Shown here piece after piece: positions 1 to 7,633 of a DNA stretch of 64,000 bases. Made by a program: the position numbers and the translations under genes. The number at the start of each line of letters is the position of its first letter. The stretch's first letter is position 1. The notes beneath the pieces are model-generated. The model ran no database searches, was not told the DNA's origin, and worked only from the letters and a program-made list of their open reading frames with translations. Source of the stretch: Saprospiraceae bacterium (GTDB taxonomy: Bacteria > Bacteroidota > Bacteroidia > Chitinophagales > Saprospiraceae); assembly GCA_020627785.1 (NCBI GenBank), contig JAHDGF010000005.1, positions 81,125-145,124 of the forward strand, read 5' to 3'.

Positions 1-217
1 AAGTAATGATGGTCAGATATTTTTAACGACTGCCACCAATATTCCTCAATTTGATCATCTGTATAATTTCAATGCTGATCATATTGATTTCGAATCATGG
101 TTGGCTGAAAATAATTTTAGCATTGATTTTATGGAGGATATACCACATGAAACGGTAACCATGAACATAGAGGCAAAAAATAGATTTTATATAATTTCCC
201 AAACAAAAAGATCGTGA
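1..217 (+). CDS. C-terminal end of a class I SAM-dependent methyltransferase (partial)
   Basis: An open frame enters from the left edge and stops at the TGA at 215-217, leaving 71 visible codons. The visible start, SNDGQIFLTTATNIPQFDHL, resembles the post-motif strand of class I methyltransferases, where a Gly-rich turn is followed by 'lFLTTPNxPQxDHlynF'. The tail ENNFSIDFMED...FYIISQTK fits the last two strands of such a domain. The SAM-binding part lies outside the window, so the family call is an inference from the tail alone. The stop overlaps the GTG start of the next gene by four bases (GTGA), which suggests translational coupling and membership of the same operon. Its substrate cannot be told. 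Confidence 0.5.
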   Translation, partial: SNDGQIFLTTATNIPQFDHLYNFNADHIDFESWLAENNFSIDFMEDIPHETVTMNIEAKNRFYIISQTKRS

Positions 218-1191
218 GTTTTAGAGCTTGGATATTTAAAGACCGTTCCATACCGCTTTCTTTTCAAGAGATAGAAACCCCTAGCTATGTGAATGATTCT
301 TATGCAGAAGTACAAGTAAGAGCAGCAGCATTAAATAGGAGAGATTATTGGATTACTCAAGGCTTGTATCCCAATTTAGTTGATCATGTCCCTACAGTGT
401 TAGGTTCTGATTGTTGTGGTATAGTCGATGATAAAGAATATATAGTCTGTCCAAATATTAATTGGGGCGATGGTTTTTTCCCATCTGCTGATTATGGGAT
501 TTTAGGATTGGAAGAATATGGAACTTTTGCAGAACGAGTTTATGTTAGAAAGGATAAGTTATTCGAAAAACCGGAACATCTAAGTGGGGAAGAGGCAGCT
601 TGCTTGCCGCTAGCAGGTTTGACAGCATATCGGGCACTTTTTTCTAGAAGTAAAGTTAAATCTGGTGATAAAGTTTTGATCTCTGGTGTCGGTGGAGGTG
701 TCGCATTACTTGCTTGTCAGTTTGCTATAGCTATAGGGGCAGAGGTTTACGTGACTTCAGGAAGTGAGGAAAAGATTGAAAGAGCAAAGCAGCTGGGAGC
801 TATTGATGGGGTAAATTATAACGATGAAGAAAGAATGAAAACACTAGCTAAATCTATTGGAGGCTTTGAAGTTGTAATAGATAGTGCAGGAGGAAAAGGT
901 TTTAATCAATTACTGAAGATGTGTCGATTGGGGGCTAATGTTTCAATCTATGGTGGAACAAAAGGATCTTTAAAATCTTTAGCTGCACCGAATTTATTTT
1001 TTAAACAAATTTCAATACATGGTTCAACAATGGGTTCTGATCAAGAGTTTGAGGATATGGTAAAGTTGGTCAATGAACATAAGATTGTTCCGATTATCCA
1101 TGAAGTACGAGGGATGGAAATGGCAGATCAGACATTGTTAGATTTAGGGAAGAACCAACATTTTGGAAAATATGTTTTAAAAGTAGAGTAG
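214..1191 (+). CDS. Medium-chain (zinc-type/quinone oxidoreductase-like) dehydrogenase
   Basis: This 325-residue protein has the layout of the MDR superfamily. A GroES-like N-terminal half contains AALNRRDYWITQGLYP and VLGSDCCGIV, followed by a Rossmann half with the NADPH-binding turn ISGVGGGVALLACQFA near residues 148-163. The Cys/His set of true zinc alcohol dehydrogenases is incomplete, so a quinone-oxidoreductase or enoyl-reductase-like activity is more likely. It starts with GTG overlapping the stop of the upstream gene and overlaps the next gene by one base. Its position before a MaoC-like dehydratase and an acyl carrier protein suggests it reduces an acyl chain bound to ACP or CoA. 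That role is inference from context. Confidence 0.8.
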   Translation: MSFRAWIFKDRSIPLSFQEIETPSYVNDSYAEVQVRAAALNRRDYWITQGLYPNLVDHVPTVLGSDCCGIVDDKEYIVCPNINWGDGFFPSADYGILGLEEYGTFAERVYVRKDKLFEKPEHLSGEEAACLPLAGLTAYRALFSRSKVKSGDKVLISGVGGGVALLACQFAIAIGAEVYVTSGSEEKIERAKQLGAIDGVNYNDEERMKTLAKSIGGFEVVIDSAGGKGFNQLLKMCRLGANVSIYGGTKGSLKSLAAPNLFFKQISIHGSTMGSDQEFEDMVKLVNEHKIVPIIHEVRGMEMADQTLLDLGKNQHFGKYVLKVE

Positions 1192-1613
1192 TGGATATTT
1201 CAACTTATAAGATGGAGGATTTATCCGTTGGCATGGAGGAAAGTATTTCTGTTACAATTGATCAGGAGGCTATTGATAATTTTGTGAAGTTGACAAAAGA
1301 TAACCATCCACTGCATACTAATAAATCATACGCACTTAAAAATAATTATAAAAACGTTATTGCCCACGGACTTTTAATTGCCTCTTTTTCTTCAACACTT
1401 ATTGGGACAAAACTACCAGGTGAAAACGCCTTGGTGCTGTCGCAGTCTTTTAAATATAAGAGTGCGGTTTATCCTGGTGATAAATTATTTTATTTAGGAA
1501 AAATTACTGAAATCGATCATAGATTTGAGATTATCAGTGTAAAAATAATTGTTCGTAATCAAGACCAGGAGAAAGTAGCTTCTGGAAATTATTCAATAAA
1601 AATAAGATCTTAA
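1191..1613 (+). CDS. MaoC-like (hot-dog fold) hydroxyacyl dehydratase
   Basis: The 140-residue product is a single MaoC/R-hydratase-type hot-dog domain. The hydratase signature is visible as D-N-H-P-L-H near residues 38-43, and A-H-G at 59-61 forms the hot-dog helix and active-site region. Family members add or remove water across the 2,3 bond of acyl-CoA or acyl-ACP. It begins with GTG overlapping the preceding stop by one base and sits two bases before the acyl carrier protein gene. Together with the upstream dehydrogenase it looks like part of a dedicated acyl-building module. The chain length and carrier are unknown. Confidence 0.85.
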   Translation: MDISTYKMEDLSVGMEESISVTIDQEAIDNFVKLTKDNHPLHTNKSYALKNNYKNVIAHGLLIASFSSTLIGTKLPGENALVLSQSFKYKSAVYPGDKLFYLGKITEIDHRFEIISVKIIVRNQDQEKVASGNYSIKIRS

Positions 1614-1615
1614 AA

Positions 1616-1858
1616 ATGGACCGAAATGAAGTTCTTGCGAAAATTTCTGAAATAGTTATGGATATTACTGATGCAGAAGATGTAGTACTTACCAATGAAT
1701 CCGTCCCTGCAGATGTAGAGGATTGGGATTCGCTTAATCACATCCAGATAATTGTAGGAATTGAAAATGAATACGGAATTAAATTTTCCACTCCAGAAAT
1801 ACAAAGTTTTAAAATAGTTGGAGATGTTGCTGATATGATAGAATCTAAGTTAGGTTAA
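1616..1858 (+). CDS. Acyl carrier protein
   Basis: This is an 80-residue acidic protein with the phosphopantetheine-attachment motif D-S-L (VEDWDSLNHIQIIVGIE), Ser near position 39, followed by the usual helix and the EYGIKF segment. Length and layout are those of a free-standing ACP. It lies two bases after the MaoC-like gene and 38 bases before a membrane-bound O-acyltransferase gene. The reasonable inference is that it carries the acyl group that the O-acyltransferase moves onto a glycan. It is distinct from the housekeeping acpP, which is normally in the fab cluster. Confidence 0.9.
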   Translation: MDRNEVLAKISEIVMDITDAEDVVLTNESVPADVEDWDSLNHIQIIVGIENEYGIKFSTPEIQSFKIVGDVADMIESKLG

Positions 1859-1896
1859 TTGATATTATTAAAGCTGCTCACAAAGGATGTTAAAAT

Positions 1897-3363
1897 ATGC
1901 TCTTTAATTCTTTAGAGTTTGCTTTATTTTTGCCATTGGCTTTTATAGCTTTTTGGTTACTGTTTCAAAAGAATACCGACCATCGAAATTTATTTCTCAT
2001 TTTCATCAGTTATATATTTTATGGTTGGTGGGATTGGCGTTTTTTACTTTTAATTGTTGCAAGTTCCTTTGTTGATTTTTTCATCAGTCAAAGGCTAAGT
2101 CATGAGAAGGTTGAGAAGAATAGAAAATTGCTTGTATACGGGAGTCTCTTTTTTAATTTGGGGATTCTTGGTGTTTTTAAATACTATAATTTCTTTATCG
2201 AAAATTTCGTAGATGCCTTCAGGCTTTTCGGTTCAGAAATTCAGGCAAGTACTCTCAATTTTATTCTACCAGTCGGCATATCTTTTTACACCTTTCAGAC
2301 ATTGAGTTATACCATTGATGTATACAAAGGTAAACTTGAGGCTACTAAAGATTGGAAAGCATTTTTTGCCTTTGTATGTTTCTTTCCGCAATTGGTTGCG
2401 GGACCTATTGAACGTGCCTCTAATTTATTACCACAATTTTATGACAAGGTAAAATTTAGTAATAAAGAAGCCACAGATGGAGTAAGACAAATTCTGTGGG
2501 GTATGTTTAAAAAAGTAGTAATTGCAGATAACTGTGCTGTTGGCGTTAATCATATTTTTCAAAATTCTGCAGACTACTCTGGAGGGATGTTGCTTTTGGG
2601 TGGAATCTTATTTGCTTTCCAGATTTATGGTGATTTCTCCGGTTACTCAGATATTGCTATTGGTACAGCTCGCTTGTTTGGATTTAAATTGAAACAGAAC
2701 TTTGCCTTTCCATATTTTTCGAGAAATATTGCAGAATTTTGGAGACGTTGGCACATTTCATTATCCACATGGTTTCGAGATTATTTATACATTCCTCTTG
2801 GAGGCAGTAGAGGAGGAAACTCCAAACGTATACAGAATACCTTTATCATATTTCTGGTGAGTGGATTCTGGCATGGAGCAAATTGGACTTTTATTTTTTG
2901 GGGATTTTTAAATGCATTATATTTTCTACCATTGATGTTGGCAAATAAGAATAGAAATTATTTAGATGTTGCTGCTGCAAATTCATACCTTCCTTCAATA
3001 CGGGAATTGATACAGATTTCATTTACATTTTTTATAACAACTTTAGCTTGGGTATTTTTTCGAGCAGATTCAATCTCACATGCCTTCGCTTATTTAGGTT
3101 CTTTATTTAGTGGCTTGTTTTCATTTTCAAGCTATCAAGTGGCTATGCAATATGTGCTGGAAAACTTGGGTACTTACACGTTGCTTTCTATTCTGTTTTT
3201 ATTAGTAGTGGAGTGGATGCAGCGACGAAAACAACATGGACTTGATCTTTCTTTTAGTAAGGAATGGAGAGTCGGCAGGTGGAGTTTATATTTTACAGTA
3301 GTAGTTTCTATTTTATTATTCGGATCATTTGAATCTTCTGATTTTATTTATTTCCAATTTTAG
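1897..3363 (+). CDS. Membrane-bound O-acyltransferase (MBOAT, AlgI-like), copy 1
   Basis: The 488-residue polytopic membrane protein carries the MBOAT signatures seen in AlgI and DltB. These are GISFYTFQTLSYTIDVY near residue 130, FFPQLVAGPIERA near 165, IYGDFSGYSDIAIG near 250, the basic loop EFWRRWHISLSTWFRDYLYIPLGG near 290, and the catalytic-type His in SGFWHGANWTF near 325. Such enzymes move acetyl or longer acyl groups across the membrane onto polysaccharide. The start at 1897 (ATG CTC TTT AAT) gives the same MLFNS N-terminus as the second copy at 13.9 kb, which supports it. It abuts an SGNH-like gene with no gap, as in AlgI-AlgJ/X and PatA-PatB systems. Confidence 0.93.
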   Translation: MLFNSLEFALFLPLAFIAFWLLFQKNTDHRNLFLIFISYIFYGWWDWRFLLLIVASSFVDFFISQRLSHEKVEKNRKLLVYGSLFFNLGILGVFKYYNFFIENFVDAFRLFGSEIQASTLNFILPVGISFYTFQTLSYTIDVYKGKLEATKDWKAFFAFVCFFPQLVAGPIERASNLLPQFYDKVKFSNKEATDGVRQILWGMFKKVVIADNCAVGVNHIFQNSADYSGGMLLLGGILFAFQIYGDFSGYSDIAIGTARLFGFKLKQNFAFPYFSRNIAEFWRRWHISLSTWFRDYLYIPLGGSRGGNSKRIQNTFIIFLVSGFWHGANWTFIFWGFLNALYFLPLMLANKNRNYLDVAAANSYLPSIRELIQISFTFFITTLAWVFFRADSISHAFAYLGSLFSGLFSFSSYQVAMQYVLENLGTYTLLSILFLLVVEWMQRRKQHGLDLSFSKEWRVGRWSLYFTVVVSILLFGSFESSDFIYFQF

Positions 3364-4386
3364 ATGAAGGAATTTATTAAAAAATTATCCTTATTTACTC
3401 TGTGCCTTGTTACCTTACTTATAGGTTTTCATGTTTTAGTATCTAGTCTAAATCTCTACCCATATACTTGGGGAAATCCATTGTACCAAGAAAAACTAGT
3501 TGATCTTGAAAAGCATGGTAATGTGAATACTTACTTTATAGGATCAAGCCATTTCTATCGACAAATAATTCCTGATCAATTTGATTTAGCAGTTAATAAA
3601 AAATCTTATAATCTAGGGGTACAAGGATTAGCGACTCCCGAAAATTATTATTTACTGGAGAATCTTCTTGACGCTGGAACCGTGACTGATGCAACCATTT
3701 TTCTGGCTTTATCAGATTTACAAAGTATAGCTCCAAAAAACTTCTATACTTCAAGGAGCACTTATTTTATAAATACTAAAATCCTGAAAGAAAGTTTAGC
3801 CATTATTAGTAATGAGACTAATTTTTCATTTTTGACAAAGTCGTTTAGAACTTTTTCCTTTCTTGGGAATTATCTCTATAACACTCTAGGCTTGGCTGGG
3901 TTAAGAGCTTATCTGAGAAAAGCGGATGATGTTGAAAGTTCATTTTTAAAAAGTAGGGGTTTCCTAGCTTTGGATGATGATGTAAGTGATGAAGTTCAGA
4001 ACAGAGCAACAAGTTTCAAAAATGAATTAGATAGGTTTAACAGTCGGGTGGAAAAGACTAAAAGATCCTATAGTAATTTTGAACCAAATTCTACTAAATA
4101 CAATCGTCCACACATAGACTATTTGAATAGTCTCATTAAAAAGGCGGGGGAGTTAGGCAATGATTTGGTCTTCATTATAACTCCGCGAAAGGATAATTAT
4201 AGCAATGTGCTAAATCTTGCAGCAGCTTTACCTAAAAATTCCGTTATTGATTTAGCAAATCCTATAAAATATCCTGAATTTTACGCTTTTGAAAATTCAT
4301 TTGATATTGGTCATTTGAATAAGAAAGGAGCAATAATATTTACGGAAGCACTGGCTAAAGAATATTTAAAAATTAAAAATCTTTAA
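3364..4386 (+). CDS. Membrane-anchored SGNH/DltD-like partner of MBOAT, copy 1
   Basis: The 340-residue protein has one N-terminal membrane segment (LFTLCLVTLLIGFHVLV) and an extracytoplasmic domain. The block YFIGSSHFYRQIIP matches the first SGNH block, with Ser in a G-S-S rather than G-D-S context, and the C-terminal D-I-G-H-L (near residue 318) matches the Asp-x-x-His catalytic dyad. Relatives such as AlgJ/AlgX, DltD and PatB complete O-acyl transfer started by an MBOAT protein. The gene begins immediately after the MBOAT stop codon, so the two are almost certainly co-translated. Overall similarity is weak, and the call rests on those two blocks and the neighbour. Confidence 0.7.
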   Translation: MKEFIKKLSLFTLCLVTLLIGFHVLVSSLNLYPYTWGNPLYQEKLVDLEKHGNVNTYFIGSSHFYRQIIPDQFDLAVNKKSYNLGVQGLATPENYYLLENLLDAGTVTDATIFLALSDLQSIAPKNFYTSRSTYFINTKILKESLAIISNETNFSFLTKSFRTFSFLGNYLYNTLGLAGLRAYLRKADDVESSFLKSRGFLALDDDVSDEVQNRATSFKNELDRFNSRVEKTKRSYSNFEPNSTKYNRPHIDYLNSLIKKAGELGNDLVFIITPRKDNYSNVLNLAAALPKNSVIDLANPIKYPEFYAFENSFDIGHLNKKGAIIFTEALAKEYLKIKNL

Positions 4387-4387
4387 G

Positions 4388-5356
4388 ATGGCACACTTAT
4401 TTGATGAGTATCAAAAGCAAATCGTAGAAATTTTTAGAACTACTGACAACAAGTATGAATCTCATTTAAAAGCTCATCCGATTTTGAGAAGAATGGCAAG
4501 CGATGATGAAGTGATTTTTGAAGTCTTTCGAAGACACATGCTTGCTCCCAATTTCTTTAGTACAAAGAGGTGTACGCCAGATTTCCAGTTGACGCTGTGG
4601 GATGAACCTGAATGTTTTCTATTCGTTAACTTCTTTGGTCCAAATGCTGAAAAGAATACGGAGGTTTCCTATTCAACGATGCACCATCATGATGATTATT
4701 TATTGTCAACCATAAATGCTAAAGGGGAAGGATACACTTCTTTGATATTTAAGCAAGGATATGAAATTGATAAAGATAACGCTTCCGCAAATGTAGCCTT
4801 AGATAAATTTGTGCCCCACAGTCCAGGACATATTGAATTTATAGATTGTCATACAGCACATACCATATTCTATCCAGAAACGACAACTATGACCTACGGT
4901 CTTTGGAGCACCTTTTATCCGACCAGTAGAATGAATAAAATAAAAAATTCATCCGTGGTTCAAAAAAATAAGAAGTGGATTAAAAAAGCTTTAGAAGTAA
5001 CCAAGTTTAATGTTAGAAATGTAGGAGTTGCGCAATATCGTGAAGACTATTTTTATCCAGAGAATGGACAATTAAAGTTTTTAGAAGGTCAGGTATTACC
5101 TAAGAATGGGGATCACTTTACTCAGAACTTTTTTAACATCGCTCAGCAATTCCTCAATTTTAGTGATTTCGAATTTTTGAAGAAGATATATGGTGACATG
5201 AAAAAAGGAAATTTAGAAGATTCGGACAATGCCATTGAATGGATAGAAAAATCAATTGAAAGAGAAACTATTGACCGGAATTACGATTCTTATAATATGT
5301 ATGTGCCCAAAAGAAACGTTCCAATTGAAGAATATAAAAAGGTGTACAACTTTTAA
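4388..5356 (+). CDS. Unrecognised protein with a cupin-like His cluster
   Basis: I do not recognise this 322-residue soluble protein. It has no signal peptide or membrane segment. A central part contains a striking M-H-H-H-D-D-Y cluster (about residue 98) and, some 55 residues later, C-H-T-A-H-T-I. That spacing of His/Asp pairs recalls cupin or 2-oxoglutarate/iron oxygenase metal sites, but no full HxD...H signature can be assigned. The C-terminal third is charged and helical. It follows the SGNH gene by one base and precedes a sulfotransferase, so a role in modifying sugar or acyl groups is possible. A function is not claimed. Confidence 0.65.
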   Translation: MAHLFDEYQKQIVEIFRTTDNKYESHLKAHPILRRMASDDEVIFEVFRRHMLAPNFFSTKRCTPDFQLTLWDEPECFLFVNFFGPNAEKNTEVSYSTMHHHDDYLLSTINAKGEGYTSLIFKQGYEIDKDNASANVALDKFVPHSPGHIEFIDCHTAHTIFYPETTTMTYGLWSTFYPTSRMNKIKNSSVVQKNKKWIKKALEVTKFNVRNVGVAQYREDYFYPENGQLKFLEGQVLPKNGDHFTQNFFNIAQQFLNFSDFEFLKKIYGDMKKGNLEDSDNAIEWIEKSIERETIDRNYDSYNMYVPKRNVPIEEYKKVYNF

Positions 5357-5389
5357 TGATCCAGTTTAATTTAATTTTCAAGAATTAAT

Positions 5390-6247
5390 ATGGCATTGAA
5401 AAATGCACCCAAATTGTATGCTTATTTTGGTCATCACAAATGTGCTTCCACCTATGTCATAAGTATATGTTATGAGTTGTGTAATCAATTAGGATTATTC
5501 CCCTTAGAAGAAAAAATTTCTTTTCACGAGAATCCTGAGGCGATTCTGGATTTGAATAAAAGTACCTTTTTAATATCGCAGACTTCTACCCAAGCTCAAG
5601 TTGATAAACTAAATAAACAATTTTTAGGCTTTCATGTCATTCGAGATCCTAGGGATATTTGTGTTTCAGGTTATTATTCTCATTTGAAGACTCATTTTGT
5701 TGAAGGGTGGCCAGAATTGGCAGAATATAGAAAAGAACTTCAGACCATGAATAAAGAAGACGGACTGCTCAGAGAATTTTCATATTCTGACTTTTGGCTT
5801 CAACATATTTCTGGATGGGATTACAATCAAGATCATATTTTAGAAATTAAAATGGAAGACTTGACAGAAGATCCATTTAATAAATGGTTGGAGATAATTT
5901 CATTTTTAGGTCTGCTTGATGAAGAAAAAGAAACAGCTGATATCAAGTATAATTTAAGTTCGAAAATAAATCACATTTTTAAGCGGAGTAATATTTCTGA
6001 GAAATATAGGTTGAATAAGGATGGAATTAGAAATTCAACAGTAGCATATCTTGCTAATGAGAAATATAGTTTTAAAAATCTTTCGAATGGTAGAAAGAAA
6101 GGCGATGAGAACACCAACTCTCACTACAGGAAAGGGAAAAGGTCTGATTGGCAAAACCATTTTAATGATGAGCATAAAAAAGTCTTTAAGGAAAGGTATG
6201 GTGAATTACTAATAAAACTTGGCTATGAAAAAAATTATGACTGGTAG
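5390..6247 (+). CDS. Sulfotransferase-fold protein 1
   Basis: This 285-residue protein has both PAPS-contact blocks of the sulfotransferase family. The 5'-phosphosulfate loop is near residue 13 (YFGHHKCASTYVISICYEL), and the 3'-phosphate block is near residue 84 (FHVIRDPRDICVSGYYSHL), with the expected R-D-P-R-D and downstream Ser. The C-terminal segment with NGRKKGDENTNSHYRKGKRS resembles the late PAPS-binding RKG loop (RKGxxGDW-like, here RKGKRSDW). It would transfer sulfate from PAPS to a hydroxyl of a glycan or other acceptor in the cytoplasm. It lies in the run of same-strand genes between the cupin-like protein and an FkbM methyltransferase. The acceptor is unknown. Confidence 0.88.
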   Translation: MALKNAPKLYAYFGHHKCASTYVISICYELCNQLGLFPLEEKISFHENPEAILDLNKSTFLISQTSTQAQVDKLNKQFLGFHVIRDPRDICVSGYYSHLKTHFVEGWPELAEYRKELQTMNKEDGLLREFSYSDFWLQHISGWDYNQDHILEIKMEDLTEDPFNKWLEIISFLGLLDEEKETADIKYNLSSKINHIFKRSNISEKYRLNKDGIRNSTVAYLANEKYSFKNLSNGRKKGDENTNSHYRKGKRSDWQNHFNDEHKKVFKERYGELLIKLGYEKNYDW

Positions 6248-6262
6248 TTATAAGCGCAAACA

Positions 6263-7147
6263 ATGAAAGAACAGTCAATTAAAACTAAGATTTTAAATAA
6301 AATAAGAACCTTCTCCAAATTAAGATTTGTAGAAGATTTTCTCGTGAAAAGAACTCAAGGAAAGAATCTTGATAATATTTTTGTAAAACTAATTCCAAAC
6401 TATGATCAATACCCCAAAGGGAGTATTCGTCAAGCAAAAAGAATGGGGGTTAACTTTGAGTTGGATATTAGTGACTATATGGAATATGTCATTTATTTTG
6501 GAGTCAATGCAGAACCAAAGGGAAGACTTTTCGATTTAATTGAAGATGGTTCAACTGTTCTGGATGTTGGCGCGAATATAGGAGAAACCTTATTGCAATT
6601 TGGTTCGATTAACTCCACAGGTATAAACATTGGATTTGAGCCCGTGCCCTATATTTACAATCGATTGCAAAAGAATATTTCTTTAAATAATCTTTCATCT
6701 CTAAAAATAGAAAACTTGGCAATTTCGGATAGGAAAGAAACACTTTCGTTCAAAATGCCAGATAATCAAAACAGTGGTGGTGTCCGGATGAGAAAGGAAG
6801 AGAATAAGCAAGAGTATAATGCAGATCTAAACGTGCAGGCGATTACCTTAGATGAATATTTAAGTCGGAGTAATATTCAAAAAGTAGACATGATTAAAAT
6901 TGATGTTGAAGGTTTTGAATTTAACGTTTTAAAGGGGGCCGAAAATACCTTAGCAAATTTCCGCCCAAAGATGTTTATAGAAATTGATGATCAGATGTTG
7001 AAAGAACAAGATTCAAGTGCTGAGTTAATATTAAATTGGTTAGAATCAAAGAATTATAAATTGTTGAATGGCGAAACCAATCAACCCATTGATCTAAAAG
7101 ATGACTTTACAAATTGTCATTTTGATGTCTTAACTATTCCTGTTTAA
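6263..7147 (+). CDS. FkbM-family methyltransferase
   Basis: The 294-residue protein has a Rossmann SAM-binding motif, VLDVGANIGETLLQFG, near residue 98. It also has the FkbM hallmark KIDVEGFEFNVLKGAENTL near residue 213, where Asp-Val-Glu-Gly precedes the conserved LxG turn. FkbM proteins O-methylate sugars or natural products, and those in polysaccharide loci usually methylate glycan hydroxyls. The N-terminal 80 residues are a variable basic region. It starts 15 bases after the sulfotransferase gene on the same strand. A methylated sugar in the product is a reasonable inference. Confidence 0.9.
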   Translation: MKEQSIKTKILNKIRTFSKLRFVEDFLVKRTQGKNLDNIFVKLIPNYDQYPKGSIRQAKRMGVNFELDISDYMEYVIYFGVNAEPKGRLFDLIEDGSTVLDVGANIGETLLQFGSINSTGINIGFEPVPYIYNRLQKNISLNNLSSLKIENLAISDRKETLSFKMPDNQNSGGVRMRKEENKQEYNADLNVQAITLDEYLSRSNIQKVDMIKIDVEGFEFNVLKGAENTLANFRPKMFIEIDDQMLKEQDSSAELILNWLESKNYKLLNGETNQPIDLKDDFTNCHFDVLTIPV

Positions 7148-7174
7148 AAAATTAATAATCAAATTTAAATCGTA

Positions 7175-7633
7175 ATGAAACAAATAATTTATCTACTTGC
7201 CTTTGCTTTGTTATTTAGCTTTGTTGCTTGTAAGCAAGGGAGTGATGCTGCCAAGACTACAACTGAAGCTGCTGCTACAACAGCTCAGAAAGCTAAGACT
7301 GCAGTTGCTGATAAGACCACAAAAGCTAAGAATGCGGCACCAAAAACATCCGGAAATCCAGCCTTAGATAATCTTAGAAAGGAACAACGTCAGGTGAATA
7401 AGAAAATCACAAACCTGATGAATAATGCCAATAGAAAAAAATTGGTTTCGCAGAGAAATGAACTTAACAAAAAAATTAAAGCCACTCAGGATAATACTCA
7501 ACGCAAAACACTAGAGGCACAAAGAGCAAATCTTAATAAGCAGATAAACAGTATGGATAAAAAATCTGGACTGACAGATTTGCGAAAGCAAAAAGAAGCC
7601 ATTAGAAAAAAGATAGCTGCTGCTAAAAAGTAA
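7175..7633 (+). CDS. Small Ala/Lys-rich coiled-coil lipoprotein
   Basis: The 152-residue product starts with a lipoprotein signal peptide (MKQIIYLLAFALLFSFVAC), Cys19 being the likely lipidated residue. An Ala/Thr/Lys-rich linker follows (about 25-60). Residues 64-152 are a heptad-like helical region with repeated blocks such as LVSQRNELNKKIK and LEAQRANLNKQIN. No enzyme motif is seen. It is probably anchored in a membrane facing the periplasm or the surface, and could be a scaffold for the export machinery. That is inference from its place inside the polysaccharide locus. A copy of the 12-mer ATTTGCGAAAGC lies within its 3' end, encoding D-L-R-K. Confidence 0.75.
   Translation: MKQIIYLLAFALLFSFVACKQGSDAAKTTTEAAATTAQKAKTAVADKTTKAKNAAPKTSGNPALDNLRKEQRQVNKKITNLMNNANRKKLVSQRNELNKKIKATQDNTQRKTLEAQRANLNKQINSMDKKSGLTDLRKQKEAIRKKIAAAKK
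7578..7589 (+). repeat. 12-mer motif ATTTGCGAAAGC, copy 1
   Basis: Exact copy inside the lipoprotein gene, read in the GAT TTG CGA AAG codon phase. It is one of 11 exact copies in the window. Confidence 0.85.
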
